This document shows positions 53,001 through 63,444 of a stretch of DNA of 64,000 bases, in pieces (position 1 is the stretch's first letter; each line of letters opens with the position of its first letter). The DNA is taken from positions 10,735,501 to 10,799,500 of the forward strand of contig NC_080727.1 in NCBI RefSeq assembly GCF_019097595.1. The letters run 5' to 3'. The position numbers and the translations under genes are program-made. The stretch is from Hemibagrus wyckioides. Lineage: Eukaryota > Chordata > Actinopteri > Siluriformes > Bagridae. The notes under the pieces were generated by a model. It saw only the letters and a list, made by a program, of their open reading frames with translations. It was not told the DNA's origin and did no database searches.

Positions 53001-56000
53001 TTAACAAAGTGATGTGGCAGAGTGCATATATCATGTCTAAGACACAAATGAGTTGAGATAATGGTCTGAAATATCTTCTGACTGTGAAAATGTGACTATA
53101 TTCTATATTTAGTCTGAAAGTTTATGAAAGAATTTGATTGAGTGAGGGTCTTCTGACTTATCAAAATAAATATTAAAGTCTCCCTCAATTAATGCTTTGT
53201 TTAAAGAAACAACTAGGTTTGAAATTAAATCTGCAAATTCACAGAAGAATTCAGAATATGGCCCTGGAGGTCTGTAAATACCAATTAGTGGAATTGACTT
53301 GGTTTTGACTTATTTTTTGTAGCTGAATATGTTAAGTTAGTATAAAGAACTTCAAACCTGTTGAAATTATGTCTAGATTTTTCATAGACACAGAAATAAT
53401 CTAGAACATCTGGTGGGTTAGCTAATCTGTTCACTGAGTGACTTACCAACTTGGGCACCAAACTTGGAATTTCTATCAAGCAGTTCCAGTTGAGTCTCGC
53501 AGGCACACACCTCCTTTCAATAAAAATGTCCTACGGTGTGCATCCAGTAGGATTCCGTCCAAACAGAGTCCCCTTCAAGCGGCAAGACCAATCATTCTAG
53601 CTTATTCTCATAAGTGTCTACATCCTCCCATGCACTTGTGCACCAACTCTGTGTGGATGGTAATTGCTACATTTTTGGTCTGGTTTTGGGGAATATCAGC
53701 TGAGGATATTTGGCCTATTGTGGCAAGTTGTCCATCTCCACACACCTTTATGATACTGTATTTTATTGGTTTCATGTGACCAAACACACAATCCAAGTTC
53801 ACACTAAGGACAGAATATGCCAAACGGACACACCAGTGTGAGTGTCCATGCTTGGACTTGGTCTTTGAGATATTTTTTGCCAATTTGGGAGTCACTATAT
53901 AAATAATAATGAAATACCTAAGTGAATTCTTGAAAAAGAATGTTATGACCATAACTTTCAAAATAAGTTACCAAACATAATGGTTCTCCTACACCAAAAG
54001 TGATTTATCTCATTGAAGTATTGAAGAGATGTATTTACCTGGTCTCGTGCTAACAGAGTTATGTTCATAACCTAGCATTATTTCTTTTAAAATTCTGTTA
54101 TCCTGCTGACAGAAATAAATTATAAAACAATACATGAATTATATGTCTTTACTTCAATACTCAATTACATGTTTTAAGATATTTGTTAGTCATACTACTT
54201 TGGTATATGATGTACATGATGTCTTTCTATTGTATTATGTATTTGGTTATGTTTTATTAGTTAAGAAAGTTTGTTGGAAGTAGGAAAATCAAAGTGTCAT
54301 AATAAAACAGAATTAACATCTATGAATCAAAAATAATATGGTAATAATCAATTTTTGGTTATTACACTGATGATTTAGATCACTGATTAAGCAATTTATT
54401 TTAACCAGTTTATTGCTTCCCTACTATATGGTATGCTATTCAGTGTGTGCTAAATTGGTTTTCATGTTTCTGCCATGGCTGTGAGAAACAAGTGTCTTTG
54501 CGTTTTATTCCTCAGCTTCAGAAGAGTTGACGATTGCTGGTATGACCTTTACCACCTTTGACCTTGGTGGCCATGCACAGGGCAAGTAGTTTTTCTTGTA
54601 GCATAGCACACTTCCTTCTTTACATGTGTGTGTACATAAATGCTTCTCTGGCAAAATGCTTAATTAAAACATCTTGTATCATTTGTATCACAGCTCGAAG
54701 AGTGTGGAAAAACTACCTTCCTGCAATCAACGGCATTGTCTTTCTCGTTGATTGTGTAGACCACCCGAGACTGGCTGAATCCAAAATAGAACTTGATGTA
54801 AGTCCCCCATGCTTTTTTTTCCCTAAACCCTTTGTCAGGGTTCCCCAGCCTTTTTTTGTGCCATGGACCCATCTGATACCAGACAATTTTTTTCGTGGGG
54901 AGGTGGGGTGGGGGGGCTGTTTGATAGGGGAGCTCTCTAGTGACGATTATTTTTGGGTCATTTTTGTGTGGGTTAGCTTACGGACTTATACCAAGTTCAC
55001 ACTACACTATTTTCAAAGTGGTCGGATCACTATTGTTTTCACACTGCACGATTATCTAGGGTAGCATTCAGTCGCTGCTGTGTTCACTCTGCACGATGGA
55101 TCGGCGACAGGAGGTTTCACACTGCATGACTTCACAATAGAAAGAATCGGTGACAACTCTGTCTGGGCCGCAAACTGCGTTTCACAACCAAATCTACGCT
55201 AGAAATAATAAGGAAATAACGCAAGATCACATGTGAGATCAGAGTTCAGAATTTCCGCAAAAATTGTGCGTTCTGCATAATTGAACAAATGAATAATTTT
55301 GCAATGTACTGATGATGCGACTGGTCAAGTTTTGTGCTGGTCACTTCTGCTTTATTTCTGTTTGATGTAATTGTATAATTGTTAGAAATGATTTTATCAG
55401 ATGTAAGATGACTTAAGTCTTGCCAAGCTTATCTGAGTTAATCTGAGCAAAATATGCTCTTGTTCTGTCATTCAAATATTAGAAAACCTAATTTGTTCCA
55501 CAGATTAGTCACATTATGGTTATTACATTGTCAGTTGCATGGAAAAAAGGAGACTGAACAGGAACATTGGCGCAATCACTTGCCCCAAATAAGCCACCTG
55601 TTATGGCAGGGGTTCTGATACTACAGTGAATGTTCTTCATTGATTGCTTTCAGGTGAGATTTGGACAGACCTCAGATCGTTTTCCCACAATGGGTTTTAT
55701 GGTAATTGAGTGTGGTACAGCTCAACAATTTAACAGTAAGATTCGTCAGTGAGGAAACTCATTCTGCAATAATGAAAAATTTTGCAATAGTGTAGATGGA
55801 CTAAAACCAGTCGGACAATAGTGATTGGAATTGATCTGTAACTAGGCGTGGAATGGTACACTAAAGATTAGATTAGATTCACCTTTATTGTCATTGTGCA
55901 AAGTACATGTATAAAGTGCATACTGGTATATTTACAATAAATTCCGAAAGATACACTATATTGCCAAAAGTATTCGCTCACCTGCCTTGACTCGCATATG

Positions 56001-59000
56001 AACTTAAGTGACATCCCATTCCTAATCCATAGGGTTCAATATGACGTCGGTCCACCCTTTGCAGCTATAACAGCTTCAACTCTTCTGGGAAGGCTGTCCA
56101 CAAGGTTTAGGAGTGTGTTTATGGGAATTTTTGACCATTCTTCCAGAAGCGCATTTGTGAGGTCACACACTGATGTTGGACGAGAAAGCCTGGCTCTCAG
56201 TCTCCGCTCTAATTCATCCCAAAGGTGTTCTATCGGGTTGAGGTCAGGACTCTGTGCAGGCCAGTCAAGTTCCTCCACACCAGACTCTGTCATCCATGTC
56301 TTCATGGACCTTGCTTTGTGCACTGGTGCACAGTCATGTTGGAAGAGGAAGGGGCCAGCTCCAAACTGTTCCCACAAAGTTGGGAGCATGGAATTGTCCA
56401 AAATGTCTTGGTATGCTGAAGCATTCAGAGTTCCTTTCACTGGGACTAAGGGGCCAAGCCCAGCTCCTGAAAAACAACCCCACACCATAATCCCCCCTCC
56501 ACCAAACTTTACACTTGGCACAATGCAGTCAGACAAGTACCGTTCTCCTGGCAACCGCCAAACCCAGACTCGTCCATCAGATTGCCAGATGGAGAAGCGC
56601 GATTCGTCACTCCAGAGAACGCGTCTCCACTGCTCTAGAGTCCAGTGGCGGCGTGCTTTACACCACTGCATCCGATGCTTTGCATTGCACTTGGTGATGT
56701 ATGGCTTGGATGCAGCTGCTCGGCCATGGAAACCCATTCCATGAAGCTCTCTGCGCACTGTTCTTGAGCTAATCTGAAGGACACATGAAGTTTGGAGGTC
56801 TGTAGCGATTGACTCTGCAGAAAGATGGCGACCTCTTCGCACTATGCGCCTCAGCATCCGCTGACCCCGCTCCGTCAGTTTACGTGGCCTACCACTTCGT
56901 GGCTGAGTTGCTGTCGTTCCCAAACACTTCCACGTTCTTATAATACAGCTGACAGTTGACTGTGGAATATTTAGGAGCGAGGAAATTTCACGACTGGATT
57001 TGTTGCACAGGTGGCATCCTATCACAGTTCCACGCTGGAATTCACTGAGCTCCTGAGAGCAACCCATTCTTTCACAAATGTTTGTAAAAACAGTCTGCAT
57101 GCCTAGGTGCTTGATTTTATACACCTCTGGCCATGGAAGTGATTGGAACACCTGATTCTGATTATTTGGATGGGTGAGCGAATACTTTTGGCAATATAGT
57201 GTATAAAGCCATGACACAAAACACGCATATGAGACTTGAGGCCTGTATGTATGTATGTATGTATGTATAAACAACCTTTGAATGGTTATGTACTGTCCAA
57301 GCTGTGAATTCTGGGTAGTGTAATATTGATCAGTAGTGTATTACAAGCTGTTTCAGTATTATTTTTCCAAGTTTCTGTGGGACACATGCATAATACTTCA
57401 TTCGTATCAGCTTTTTGGACAATTAATTAAGCATGCTTGGCTTTTGTTGGTAATGACCGATAACCATTTAGATTTTTAGAACTTTTTCCTGGTATGGGCT
57501 TGCTGATAATGAGCCCTTAAACAACAGGATGCATGTTTTAGTATCACTAAACCAGCATGGCTAAATAAACCATCCACATGGTTTATGCAACAACACTACA
57601 ACCAAGTTTCATACACCAACACCTATAAGCAACCACAGGCTCTGATTTCTGATGAACATCTGACTGACCCCCCACCTCATATGTTTTCTAGCCCAGGTCT
57701 TAGATGGCCACTCAGCATAGGACTGCATGCTAGCCTAGCACCACAGTTGTTTGCAATATATTTGTAGATAGACAATTTTTGTCAGGGCACTGACAATAAT
57801 TATGCAGATAATGCTATTAGAGCCACCATACTATTATCAGGTAACAGTGATAATATGGAGGTACATTACTGGTTGCTTTGGTGAGCAACTGAATATGTGA
57901 AATATCAGTATTATGAAATTTCTGGACACCCATTTTACAGTTAAATGTGATGATATGCAAATCTAACATTTTATTTTATTGCATATTCCAACAACAGGCA
58001 CTACTGACAGATGAAACTATTGGAAATGTGCCTATCTTGATTCTTGGTAACAAGATTGATAAGCCAGAGGCCATAAGTGAGGAGAGACTTCGTGAAATGT
58101 TTGGATTGTATGGACAGACAACTGGCAAGGTAAAACAAGCCTTTTGCATATATATTATTTATAAATTTGTAATATGTACTTAGAGGTTTGACAGTTTGAT
58201 CTTTTAATCTGTACCCATGCTTGACTGACATACATACATACAGCTAAATTAAACAATCTAAAAATTACACAATCTCAGTGCATGGAATGGAATTTTCTTC
58301 TTACATTTTTAAAATCTCTGCAGCTACTGTCAAATGAAAGTACACTGAACAAAATGATAAACGCAACACTTTTGTTTTTGCCCCCATTTTTCATGAGCTG
58401 AACTCAAAGATCTAAGACTTTTTCTATGTACACAAAAGGCCTATTTCTCTCAAATATTGTTCACAAATCTGTCTAAATCTGTGTTAGTGACTTCTCCTTT
58501 GCTGAGATAATTCATCCACCTCACAGTTGTGGCATATCAAGATGCTGATTAGACAGCATGATTATTGCACAGTTGTGCCTTAGGCTGGCCACAATAAAAG
58601 GCCACTCTAAAATGTGCAGTTTTACTGTATTGGGGGGGGATCTGAAAACTAGTCAGTATCTGGTGTGACCACCATTTGCCTCACGCAGTGCAACACATCT
58701 CCTTCGCATAGAGTTGATCAGGTTGTTGATTGTGGCCTGTGGAATGTTGGTCCACTCCTCTTCAATGGCTGTGCGAAGTTGCTGGATATCGGCAGGAACT
58801 GGAACACGCTGTCGTATACGCCGATCCAGAGCATCCCAAACATGCTCAATGGGTGACATGTCCGGTGAGTATGCTGGCCATGCAAGAACTGGGATGTTTT
58901 CAGCTTCCAGGAATTGTGTACAGATCCTTGCAACATGGGGCCGTGCATTATCATGCTGCAACATGAGGTGATGGTCGTGGATGAATGGCACAACAATGGG

Positions 59001-60106
59001 CCTCAGGATCTCGTCACGGTATCTCTGTGCATTCAAAATGCCATCAATAAAATGCACCTGTGTTCGTTGTCCATATGCCTGCCCATACCATAACCCCACC
59101 GCTACCATGGGCCACTCGATCCACAACATTGACATCAGCAAACCGCTCACCCACACGACACCATACACGCTGTCTGCCATCTGCCCTGTACAGTGAAAAC
59201 CGGGATTCATCCGTGAAGAGAAAAGTGCCTCTCCAAAGTGCCAGACGCCATCGAATGTGAGCATTTGCCCACTGAAGTCGGTTACTATGATGAACTGCAG
59301 TCAGGTTGAGACCCCGATGAGGACGATGAGCATGCAGATGAGCTTCCCTGAGACGGTTTCTGACAATTTGTGCAGAAATTCTTTGATTATGCAAACCGAT
59401 CGTTGCAGCAGCTGTCCGGGTGGCTGGTCTCAGACGATCTTGGAGGTGAAGATGCTGGATGTGGAGGTCCTGGGCTGGTGTGGTTACACGTGGTCTGTGG
59501 TTGTGAGGCCGGTTGGATGTACTGCCAAATTCTCTGAAACACCTTTGGAGACGGCTTATGGTAGAGAAATGAACATTCAATTCACGGGCAACAGCTTTGG
59601 TGGACATTCCTGCAGTCATCATGCCAATTGCACGCTCCCTCAAAACTTGTAACATCTGTGGCATTGTGCTGTGATAAAACTGCACATTTTAGAGTGGCCT
59701 TTTATTGTGGCCAGGCTAAGGCACACCTGTGCAATAATCATGCTGTCTAATCAGCATCTTGATATGCCATAACTGTGAGGTGGATGAATTATCTCGAAGT
59801 GCTCACTAACACAGATTTAGACAGATTTGTGAACAATATTTGAGAGAAATAGGCCTTTTGTGTACATAGAAAAAAAAGTTTTAGATGTTTGAGTTCAGCT
59901 CATGAAAAATGGGGGCAAAAAAAAAAGTGTTGCGTTTATAATTTTGTTCAGTGTATATAAGCTGCTCATCTTGTTTGCTCTTTCTCTAGGGTAATATTCC
60001 CCTGAAAGACCTGAATACCAGACCACTGGAAGTGTTCATGTGCAGTGTGCTAAAGAGAGAGGGATATGGGGAAGGCTTCCGCTGGCTTTCACAATACATT
60101 GATTAG
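50035..60106 (+). CDS. sar1b: SAR1 COPII small GTPase (SAR1B-like), complete CDS
   Basis: Coding exons 50035-50092, 50682-50801, 54516-54581, 54694-54797, 57998-58129 and 59990-60106 join to exactly 198 codons, the family length. SAR1 recruits SEC23/24 and SEC13/31 to ER exit sites and drives COPII vesicle budding; SAR1B is needed for lipoprotein export in mammals. Visible motifs: N-terminal amphipathic [13 protein letters not shown]-loop GLDNAGKT (32-39); switch I HPT to residue 60; DLGGH (75-79, catalytic His79); NKID (134-137); CSV (178-180); C-terminus WLSQYID. Residues such as [29 protein letters not shown] and RPLEVF match SAR1B, while the C-terminal LSQYID matches SAR1A. SAR1B-like is therefore preferred but not certain. 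One intron is GC-AG. Confidence 0.95.
50682..50801 (+). CDS. sar1b: SAR1 exon 3 (P-loop, switch I)
   Basis: Acceptor CTTTTAG, donor CATCCAA|GTGAGT. Encodes [20 protein letters not shown] and on to VPTLHP, carrying the G1 motif and most of switch I. Confidence 0.96.
51195..51335. mobile_element. Tc1 remnant (family of 28199-28673)
   Basis: Shares GCCTAACATTATG, GCTGCGAAAACAGCCCTG, GGAAGGTGT and GTGGTATCTGGCA with 28225-28335. Highly diverged; SAR1 intron 3. Confidence 0.5.
51460..51750 (+). repeat. Unclassified teleost interspersed repeat, copy B
   Basis: Diverged copy of 45570-45845 in the same orientation: CAACGGACATTTTCT, AGCAGCATTACAGAA, CTGAGATGAT, GAGGAAGAAACCTTGAG, GGAACCAGGCTCAGAAGGGA. 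The following 51750-52170 may be its continuation. Confidence 0.6.
52192..53480 (-). mobile_element. LINE (non-LTR retrotransposon) relic, EN then RT
   Basis: The minus strand of 53290-53130 reads [10 protein letters not shown] and [13 protein letters not shown] sequence (endonuclease region). At 52817-52593 comes [19 protein letters not shown] and VQHLTNYLG. At 52565-52272 comes [20 protein letters not shown] followed by [35 protein letters not shown]: the N-terminal fingers of reverse transcriptase. The catalytic YADD part is absent and frames are broken. Antisense in SAR1 intron 3. Confidence 0.82.
53481..54515 (+). other. SAR1 intron 3, right end
   Basis: The stretch 53500-53880 has moderate GC and an open frame (53438-53779) with no recognisable homology. 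The rest is AT-rich. Confidence 0.35.
54516..54581 (+). CDS. sar1b: SAR1 exon 4 (DLGGH switch II)
   Basis: Acceptor TCCTCAG. Encodes [20 protein letters not shown] and Q, plus the first base of the next alanine codon. The donor is GCAAGT, not GT: only this boundary gives the conserved GHxQARRVW after splicing to 54694. Confidence 0.93.
54582..54693 (+). other. SAR1 GC-AG intron
   Basis: 112-bp intron with donor G|GCAAGT and acceptor ATCACAG. No GT donor near 54581 preserves the conserved GH-A-Q-A-R-R-V-W frame. Confidence 0.88.
54694..54797 (+). CDS. sar1b: SAR1 exon 5
   Basis: Acceptor ATCACAG, donor CTTGAT|GTAAGT. Encodes [20 protein letters not shown] followed by [15 protein letters not shown]. 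The frame stays open into the next intron, which is only read-through. Confidence 0.96.
54798..55950 (+). other. SAR1 intron 5, left part, probable DNA-transposon debris
   Basis: GGTTCCCCAGCCTTTTTTTG at 54838 resembles hAT-type repeat ends. Repeated TTCACACTxCACGA blocks (54990-55130) resemble Harbinger-type repeats. A SINE/LINE-like TTTATTGTCATTGTGCA block lies near 55890. None can be delimited. Confidence 0.35.
55954..57201 (-). mobile_element. Full-length 1248-bp Tc1 element, copy 2 (apparently intact)
   Basis: TIRs CACTATATTGCCAAAAGTAT (55954) with complement ending GGCAATATAGTG (57201); TA duplications at 55952-55953 and 57202-57203. Antisense to SAR1, in intron 5. Confidence 0.97.
56036..57067 (-). 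CDS. Tc1 transposase, uninterrupted 343-residue ORF
   Basis: Catalyses cut-and-paste transposition at TA sites. Start chosen at the ATG complementary to 57065-57067 ([17 protein letters not shown]), as in the family; the frame stays open further upstream to 57274. Order: HTH ([20 protein letters not shown], about 23-42); GRPR hook (about 57-60) then [17 protein letters not shown]; second HTH with [13 protein letters not shown]; catalytic [17 protein letters not shown] and [11 protein letters not shown] with DD34E spacing; C-terminus AAKGGPTSY. No stop or frameshift. Compared with copy 1 (25225-26472) it differs at about 10 of 240 residues in the C-terminal part. Activity is not shown. Confidence 0.93.
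   Translation of the reverse strand: MGCSQELSEFQRGTVIGCHLCNKSSREISSLLNIPQSTVSCIIRTWKCLGTTATQPRSGRPRKLTERGQRMLRRIVRRGRHLSAESIATDLQTSCVLQISSRTVRRELHGMGFHGRAAASKPYITKCNAKHRMQWCKARRHWTLEQWRRVLWSDESRFSIWQSDGRVWVWRLPGERYLSDCIVPSVKFGGGGIMVWGCFSGAGLGPLVPVKGTLNASAYQDILDNSMLPTLWEQFGAGPFLFQHDCAPVHKARSMKTWMTESGVEELDWPAQSPDLNPIEHLWDELERRLRARLSRPTSVCDLTNALLEEWSKIPINTLLNLVDSLPRRVEAVIAAKGGPTSY
57246..57270. repeat. (GTAT)n microsatellite
   Basis: About six copies, 45 bp to the right of the intact Tc1. Confidence 0.85.
57275..57990 (+). other. SAR1 intron 5, right end
   Basis: No repeat or exon recognised. Confidence 0.4.
57998..58129 (+). CDS. sar1b: SAR1 exon 6 (NKID)
   Basis: Acceptor CAACAACAG, donor GGCAAG|GTAAAA; 44 codons with [17 protein letters not shown] (G4 motif) and [10 protein letters not shown]. 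Confidence 0.96.
58343..59953 (-). mobile_element. Tc1 element with very long inverted repeats (1611 bp)
   Basis: Ends CACTGAACAAAATGATAAAC (58343) and complement ATTTTGTTCAGTG (ending 59953); TA on both sides (58341-58342 and 59954-59955). Complementarity between the ends extends about 280 bp inward: CTATGTACACAAAAGGCC, TTAGACAGCATGATTATTGC and CCACTCTAAAATGTGCAG appear at both ends in opposite orientation. Fills most of SAR1 intron 6. Confidence 0.95.
58653..59685 (-). pseudogene. Tc1 transposase with a single frameshift
   Basis: First frame (59685-59044): [42 protein letters not shown], then [19 protein letters not shown] (first Asp) and GVMVWAGI. Near 59073 the frame slips and continues (to 58653) as [32 protein letters not shown] (second Asp), [19 protein letters not shown] (Glu, 34 residues on) and [10 protein letters not shown]. 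The whole is 1033 nt, one over a multiple of three. No other break seen. Confidence 0.93.
59990..60106 (+). CDS. sar1b: SAR1 last coding exon
   Basis: Acceptor TTTCTCTAG; 38 codons [20 protein letters not shown] and on to [10 protein letters not shown], then TAG at 60104-60106. The acceptor lies only 36 bp after the right inverted repeat of a Tc1 element in intron 6. Confidence 0.96.
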   Translation, partial: GNIPLKDLNTRPLEVFMCSVLKREGYGEGFRWLSQYID

Positions 60107-60262
60107 AGGTCTGCACCAGGAACTGCACCAGAGCTGCACCAGGAACTGCCTGACCAAGTTCAAATTTATATTCAGTTCTTGTTCAGCCTGCCATCACTCT
60201 CCAAATGAAAACAGCAGTAGTCACTCAGTACAACTTGATTTAAATAAACTTTTGTAGGGTAA
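60107..60262 (+). terminator. sar1b: SAR1 3' UTR and poly(A) signal
   Basis: A short 3' UTR with AATAAA at 60243-60248. A repeated CTGCACCAGGAACTGCAC stretch follows the stop codon. Longer 3' UTRs cannot be excluded. Confidence 0.55.
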
Positions 60263-61890
60263 GACATTTAATTCACCTTTTTTTTTTCCCCTTAAAGGTT
60301 TTCTAAGAGAATGGTATATCCAAGTCTCTATTTCAATCCAAATAGATGACAGTTTTCATGTATTTTCTTTTTTTTCTTTTGAATTTTTTTTATGGATGTA
60401 TGAAAACTGTAACTTGTGGTATGAAACCAAATAATTCGAATGGTATTGGCAGCCCCACTTTAAGAAAATGTTTAAAATGTTTAAAAATATGTTTGCAGCT
60501 CCTGGGAAGTTAATAGTTTTTAATAGGATATAACTTTGGGAATTTAGGTGGGAAATCATTGCTTTAAAGATTTTGTATAATTGCAAAACTATACAAAAAT
60601 TATGTGGGGCTGCCAATGCCATTCAGATTATTTGCTTTCATATTACATGCAGTCATTTTGAATGGTGTGGCTGTTTTACTTAAGTAAACAATAATAAATG
60701 AAATCATCTCTTGTACACCTCCACAGAACCCCCCCCCCCACACACACACACACACAAAGAAATGCCATGTTCAAGAAATGAACACTGATTCTGATCTATG
60801 GTCTTTTTATTCATCTTATGATCTCCTCCCCAGATATCTTCATTGTTCAGCAAACACAAGACTGTAAAGACTGTATGTTGACTTTCCATAAACTGCAGTA
60901 TATCCAGTATGTAACTTAATGACCATTATGTAAAATATGTGAATATCATATGGATTTTATGGGTGGTTTCTTGAGTTTTGATTTTATCAATATGTAAATC
61001 AGAAGCAAAATGACCAAGTATCATACAATCAAACAAAATCTTAAAAAATAAATGCAAAAAAGGGCTACCCAAATAACATTTTGAACAGTTTAGAGGAGCT
61101 TCTAAAGGAGGCACAATGACGTTTTATTTTTATTCTTCCTTTGTATACTGCCCATCATTCCATGAGCTGCTGCATGTAATGGAGAAACTCTGCATTTAAA
61201 AAAAATAATAAATATAAAATGGCAAATCTTTCAAGTAAAATTCCCTTTTCTAAATCATGGATAATTACTAATCCATGGATAGTTAACACAGGCAAGGGGG
61301 GTGAGGGGGTTGTTTGCAAGCACATACATTTAAGAAAACCTGGGAAAAAAAATTATCACCTGTGAATAATTAGAAAATAAAAATTAGAACCTGTGTAGTT
61401 CCTAAGCTATTTTACTCGAGTTCATAGCTGGTCTAATCAAGATGCCTAGTGCAGAGGCCTTCAAACCCTGGGTCAGGACCCTCAGGTGGGTCACAGGATA
61501 TAAAAAAATGGGTCGCCAATATGATTTAAGGAAAATGTTCTAAAATGAATTAATGCAATTTTAATAATAATAAAGCAACAAGAAGAATAATACCTTTGAA
61601 TAGAAGCACACTTTAAAAACCACTGAGATGATGCACAGAGTTATATTAGTAGCCCATCTTTAATTTATTTTATGCTATATATGAGCAAGCCAAGGTCAAA
61701 CAGTACCAGTTATTTTTTTCACGAAAGTAAATTATCTTTGTTCTGGGTTAGCCTCTCCACCGAGTATTCGATGCTGAGCAAAACAACTACCTATATGTTC
61801 GAAACTGGATTCTCAACTCTGTGAACTGGCTTGGGACCAGATTTTGCAGGCCCATTAAAGTAAGTTATGTACGCCCACACACACACGCTT
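60263..61890. other. SAR1 3' flank
   Basis: AT-rich. (C)n(CA)n at 60730-60758. A possible hAT-type MITE at 61452-61625 (starts CAGAGGCCTTCAAACCCTGG, ends AAAACCACTG) lacks a matching 8-bp duplication. No gene recognised. Confidence 0.4.
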
Positions 61891-61897
61891 ATATATA

Positions 61898-62434
61898 CAG
61901 CTCTGGGGAAAAAAAAAAAAAAGACCAATGCAAAATCAGTTTCTGATGTTTTTTCTTACAGGCGTATGTATTGGTGAGATGAACAGTTTTGTTTCATTTT
62001 TTTGTGAACTGCTGACAATATTTCTCCTAAATTGAAAATATACCTATTGTTATTTAAAGTGAATATTTAAAAGGCAATGACAACACATCAAAATAACCCA
62101 AGATCATGCAGTATTTTCAGAGCTTTAATAACTCAAATAAAACAAAATGCAAATAATTTGTAAACAAATTGTGTTAATGCTTTGGCTAAATAACATTAGA
62201 AATCAGTATTTGGTGGAATAACCCCAGTCATGTGTTTTGGCTCCATGCTCTCCACCAGTTTTTCACATTGCTTTTGGGTAACTTTATACCACTGTTTTTG
62301 CAAAAAAAGCAAACGGCTCCGCTTTGCTTCATGGTTTGTGACCATCCATCTTCCTCTTGATGACATTCCAGAGGTTTTCAATAGGGTTCAAATCTGGAGA
62401 TTGGACAGTAGTCTCTTATTTTTTTCCAGAGCTG
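61898..62434 (-). mobile_element. Short Tc1 derivative, copy B of the 17165-17624 family
   Basis: TIRs CAGCTCTGGGGAAAAAA (61898) and complement TTTTTTTCCAGAGCTG (ending 62434); TA at 61896-61897 and 62435-62436. The minus strand retains [14 protein letters not shown] and [14 protein letters not shown] of the transposase C-terminus. 537 bp, internally deleted. Confidence 0.92.
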
Positions 62435-62436
62435 TA

Positions 62437-63440
62437 TATGCCTAGTGGACCTTTTTAGTCAGTGTCAGTGTCAACTAATACTTGATACCTGTAAGCAATG
62501 AATGCTTTATTAGATTAAGGAACCACTGCTCATATTTGACAGTAGCAACCTAATAATATTGTATTATTTTATTGTAACCTTACTTGTGGGTTACAGCAGC
62601 AGCACTTATATTCCAGCTTTGTGGTAGTTTCTGATGGCTTAGAAAGATCAGTAAAGTTTGCTCAACAAGTAGGTGTTGCCAATGAGCTTAAGAAACATAC
62701 TGCTGAAGATAAGCATTCTCTGCCATCTGTTCAGTGGTATTCTGTGGTCCAGTCAACATTCTGACATTTTTCATTTAGTCGCAACTCGTATGTTATCTGC
62801 GATGTTGCTTTGACAGAGGAAAAGCCAGCAGTTGAGGGAGGGTTGTCGCTTATATCATAGCACCTCACACCCTCTTAAGGAGCACACAAGCTAAAATGTT
62901 TCCACGTACCGAGTTTGCCAGCGGTTGCCTGCTCTATTAAATGATGCTCCACAAACAGCTTTGAATAAAAAACTGACCGTATCTTTGGTTTAGTAAAGGT
63001 CTATTTTACTCTGCGGTTGCCCAAATGATACTGTATAGCACACATACAACTGACAACTTAAGTTAATGTCCCTTCACTGATTGCATTAGCTCTTTAGCTA
63101 GCATAGCTATGTTACTGGTGGTAATCTGCATGTTAGGTAACTCATGATAAACAACAGATCTAAGGAAATGTTAGGAAGAATGATTCATGCAGCCAAACTG
63201 TGCAAATGTTTACTTGAAGTTTTTGTACATTCAAAGAATAAAAAAAATAAATAAAATTACCCTGGTTCCATAGACATTGGAGTTATTTCGAAACCACATT
63301 GCTACCTAAATATGCAGTCCTATTCTAATATCAGATACAGTTTCAACTACTGAGTCAAATCAATTTTTATTAATTTATTATTCATTTTGAATTAATGGGC
63401 ATTAATAGAGTTTTAGCCAGCCCAATCCTCACCAGTTTAA
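62437..63440. other. AT-rich flank, nothing recognised
   Basis: No gene or delimited repeat. Sequence shortly before the tandem array may be the left part of the LINE from which the array arose. Confidence 0.35.
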
Positions 63441-63444
63441 TAAG

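Noticed and set aside
54558..55064. 168-residue open frame over SAR1 exon 5
   Set aside because: Only the part in 54694-54797 is conserved SAR1; the rest is intron read-through on both sides.
55998..56744. 248-residue open frame antisense to the Tc1 transposase (similar one at 25682-26500)
   Set aside because: Both copies show the same antisense frame simply because the transposase codons mirror it; no domain is recognisable.
61452..61625. hAT-like MITE with CAGAGG and CCACTG ends
   Set aside because: The 8-bp flanks (GCCTAGTG and AGATGATG) do not match, so it is mentioned only as a possibility.
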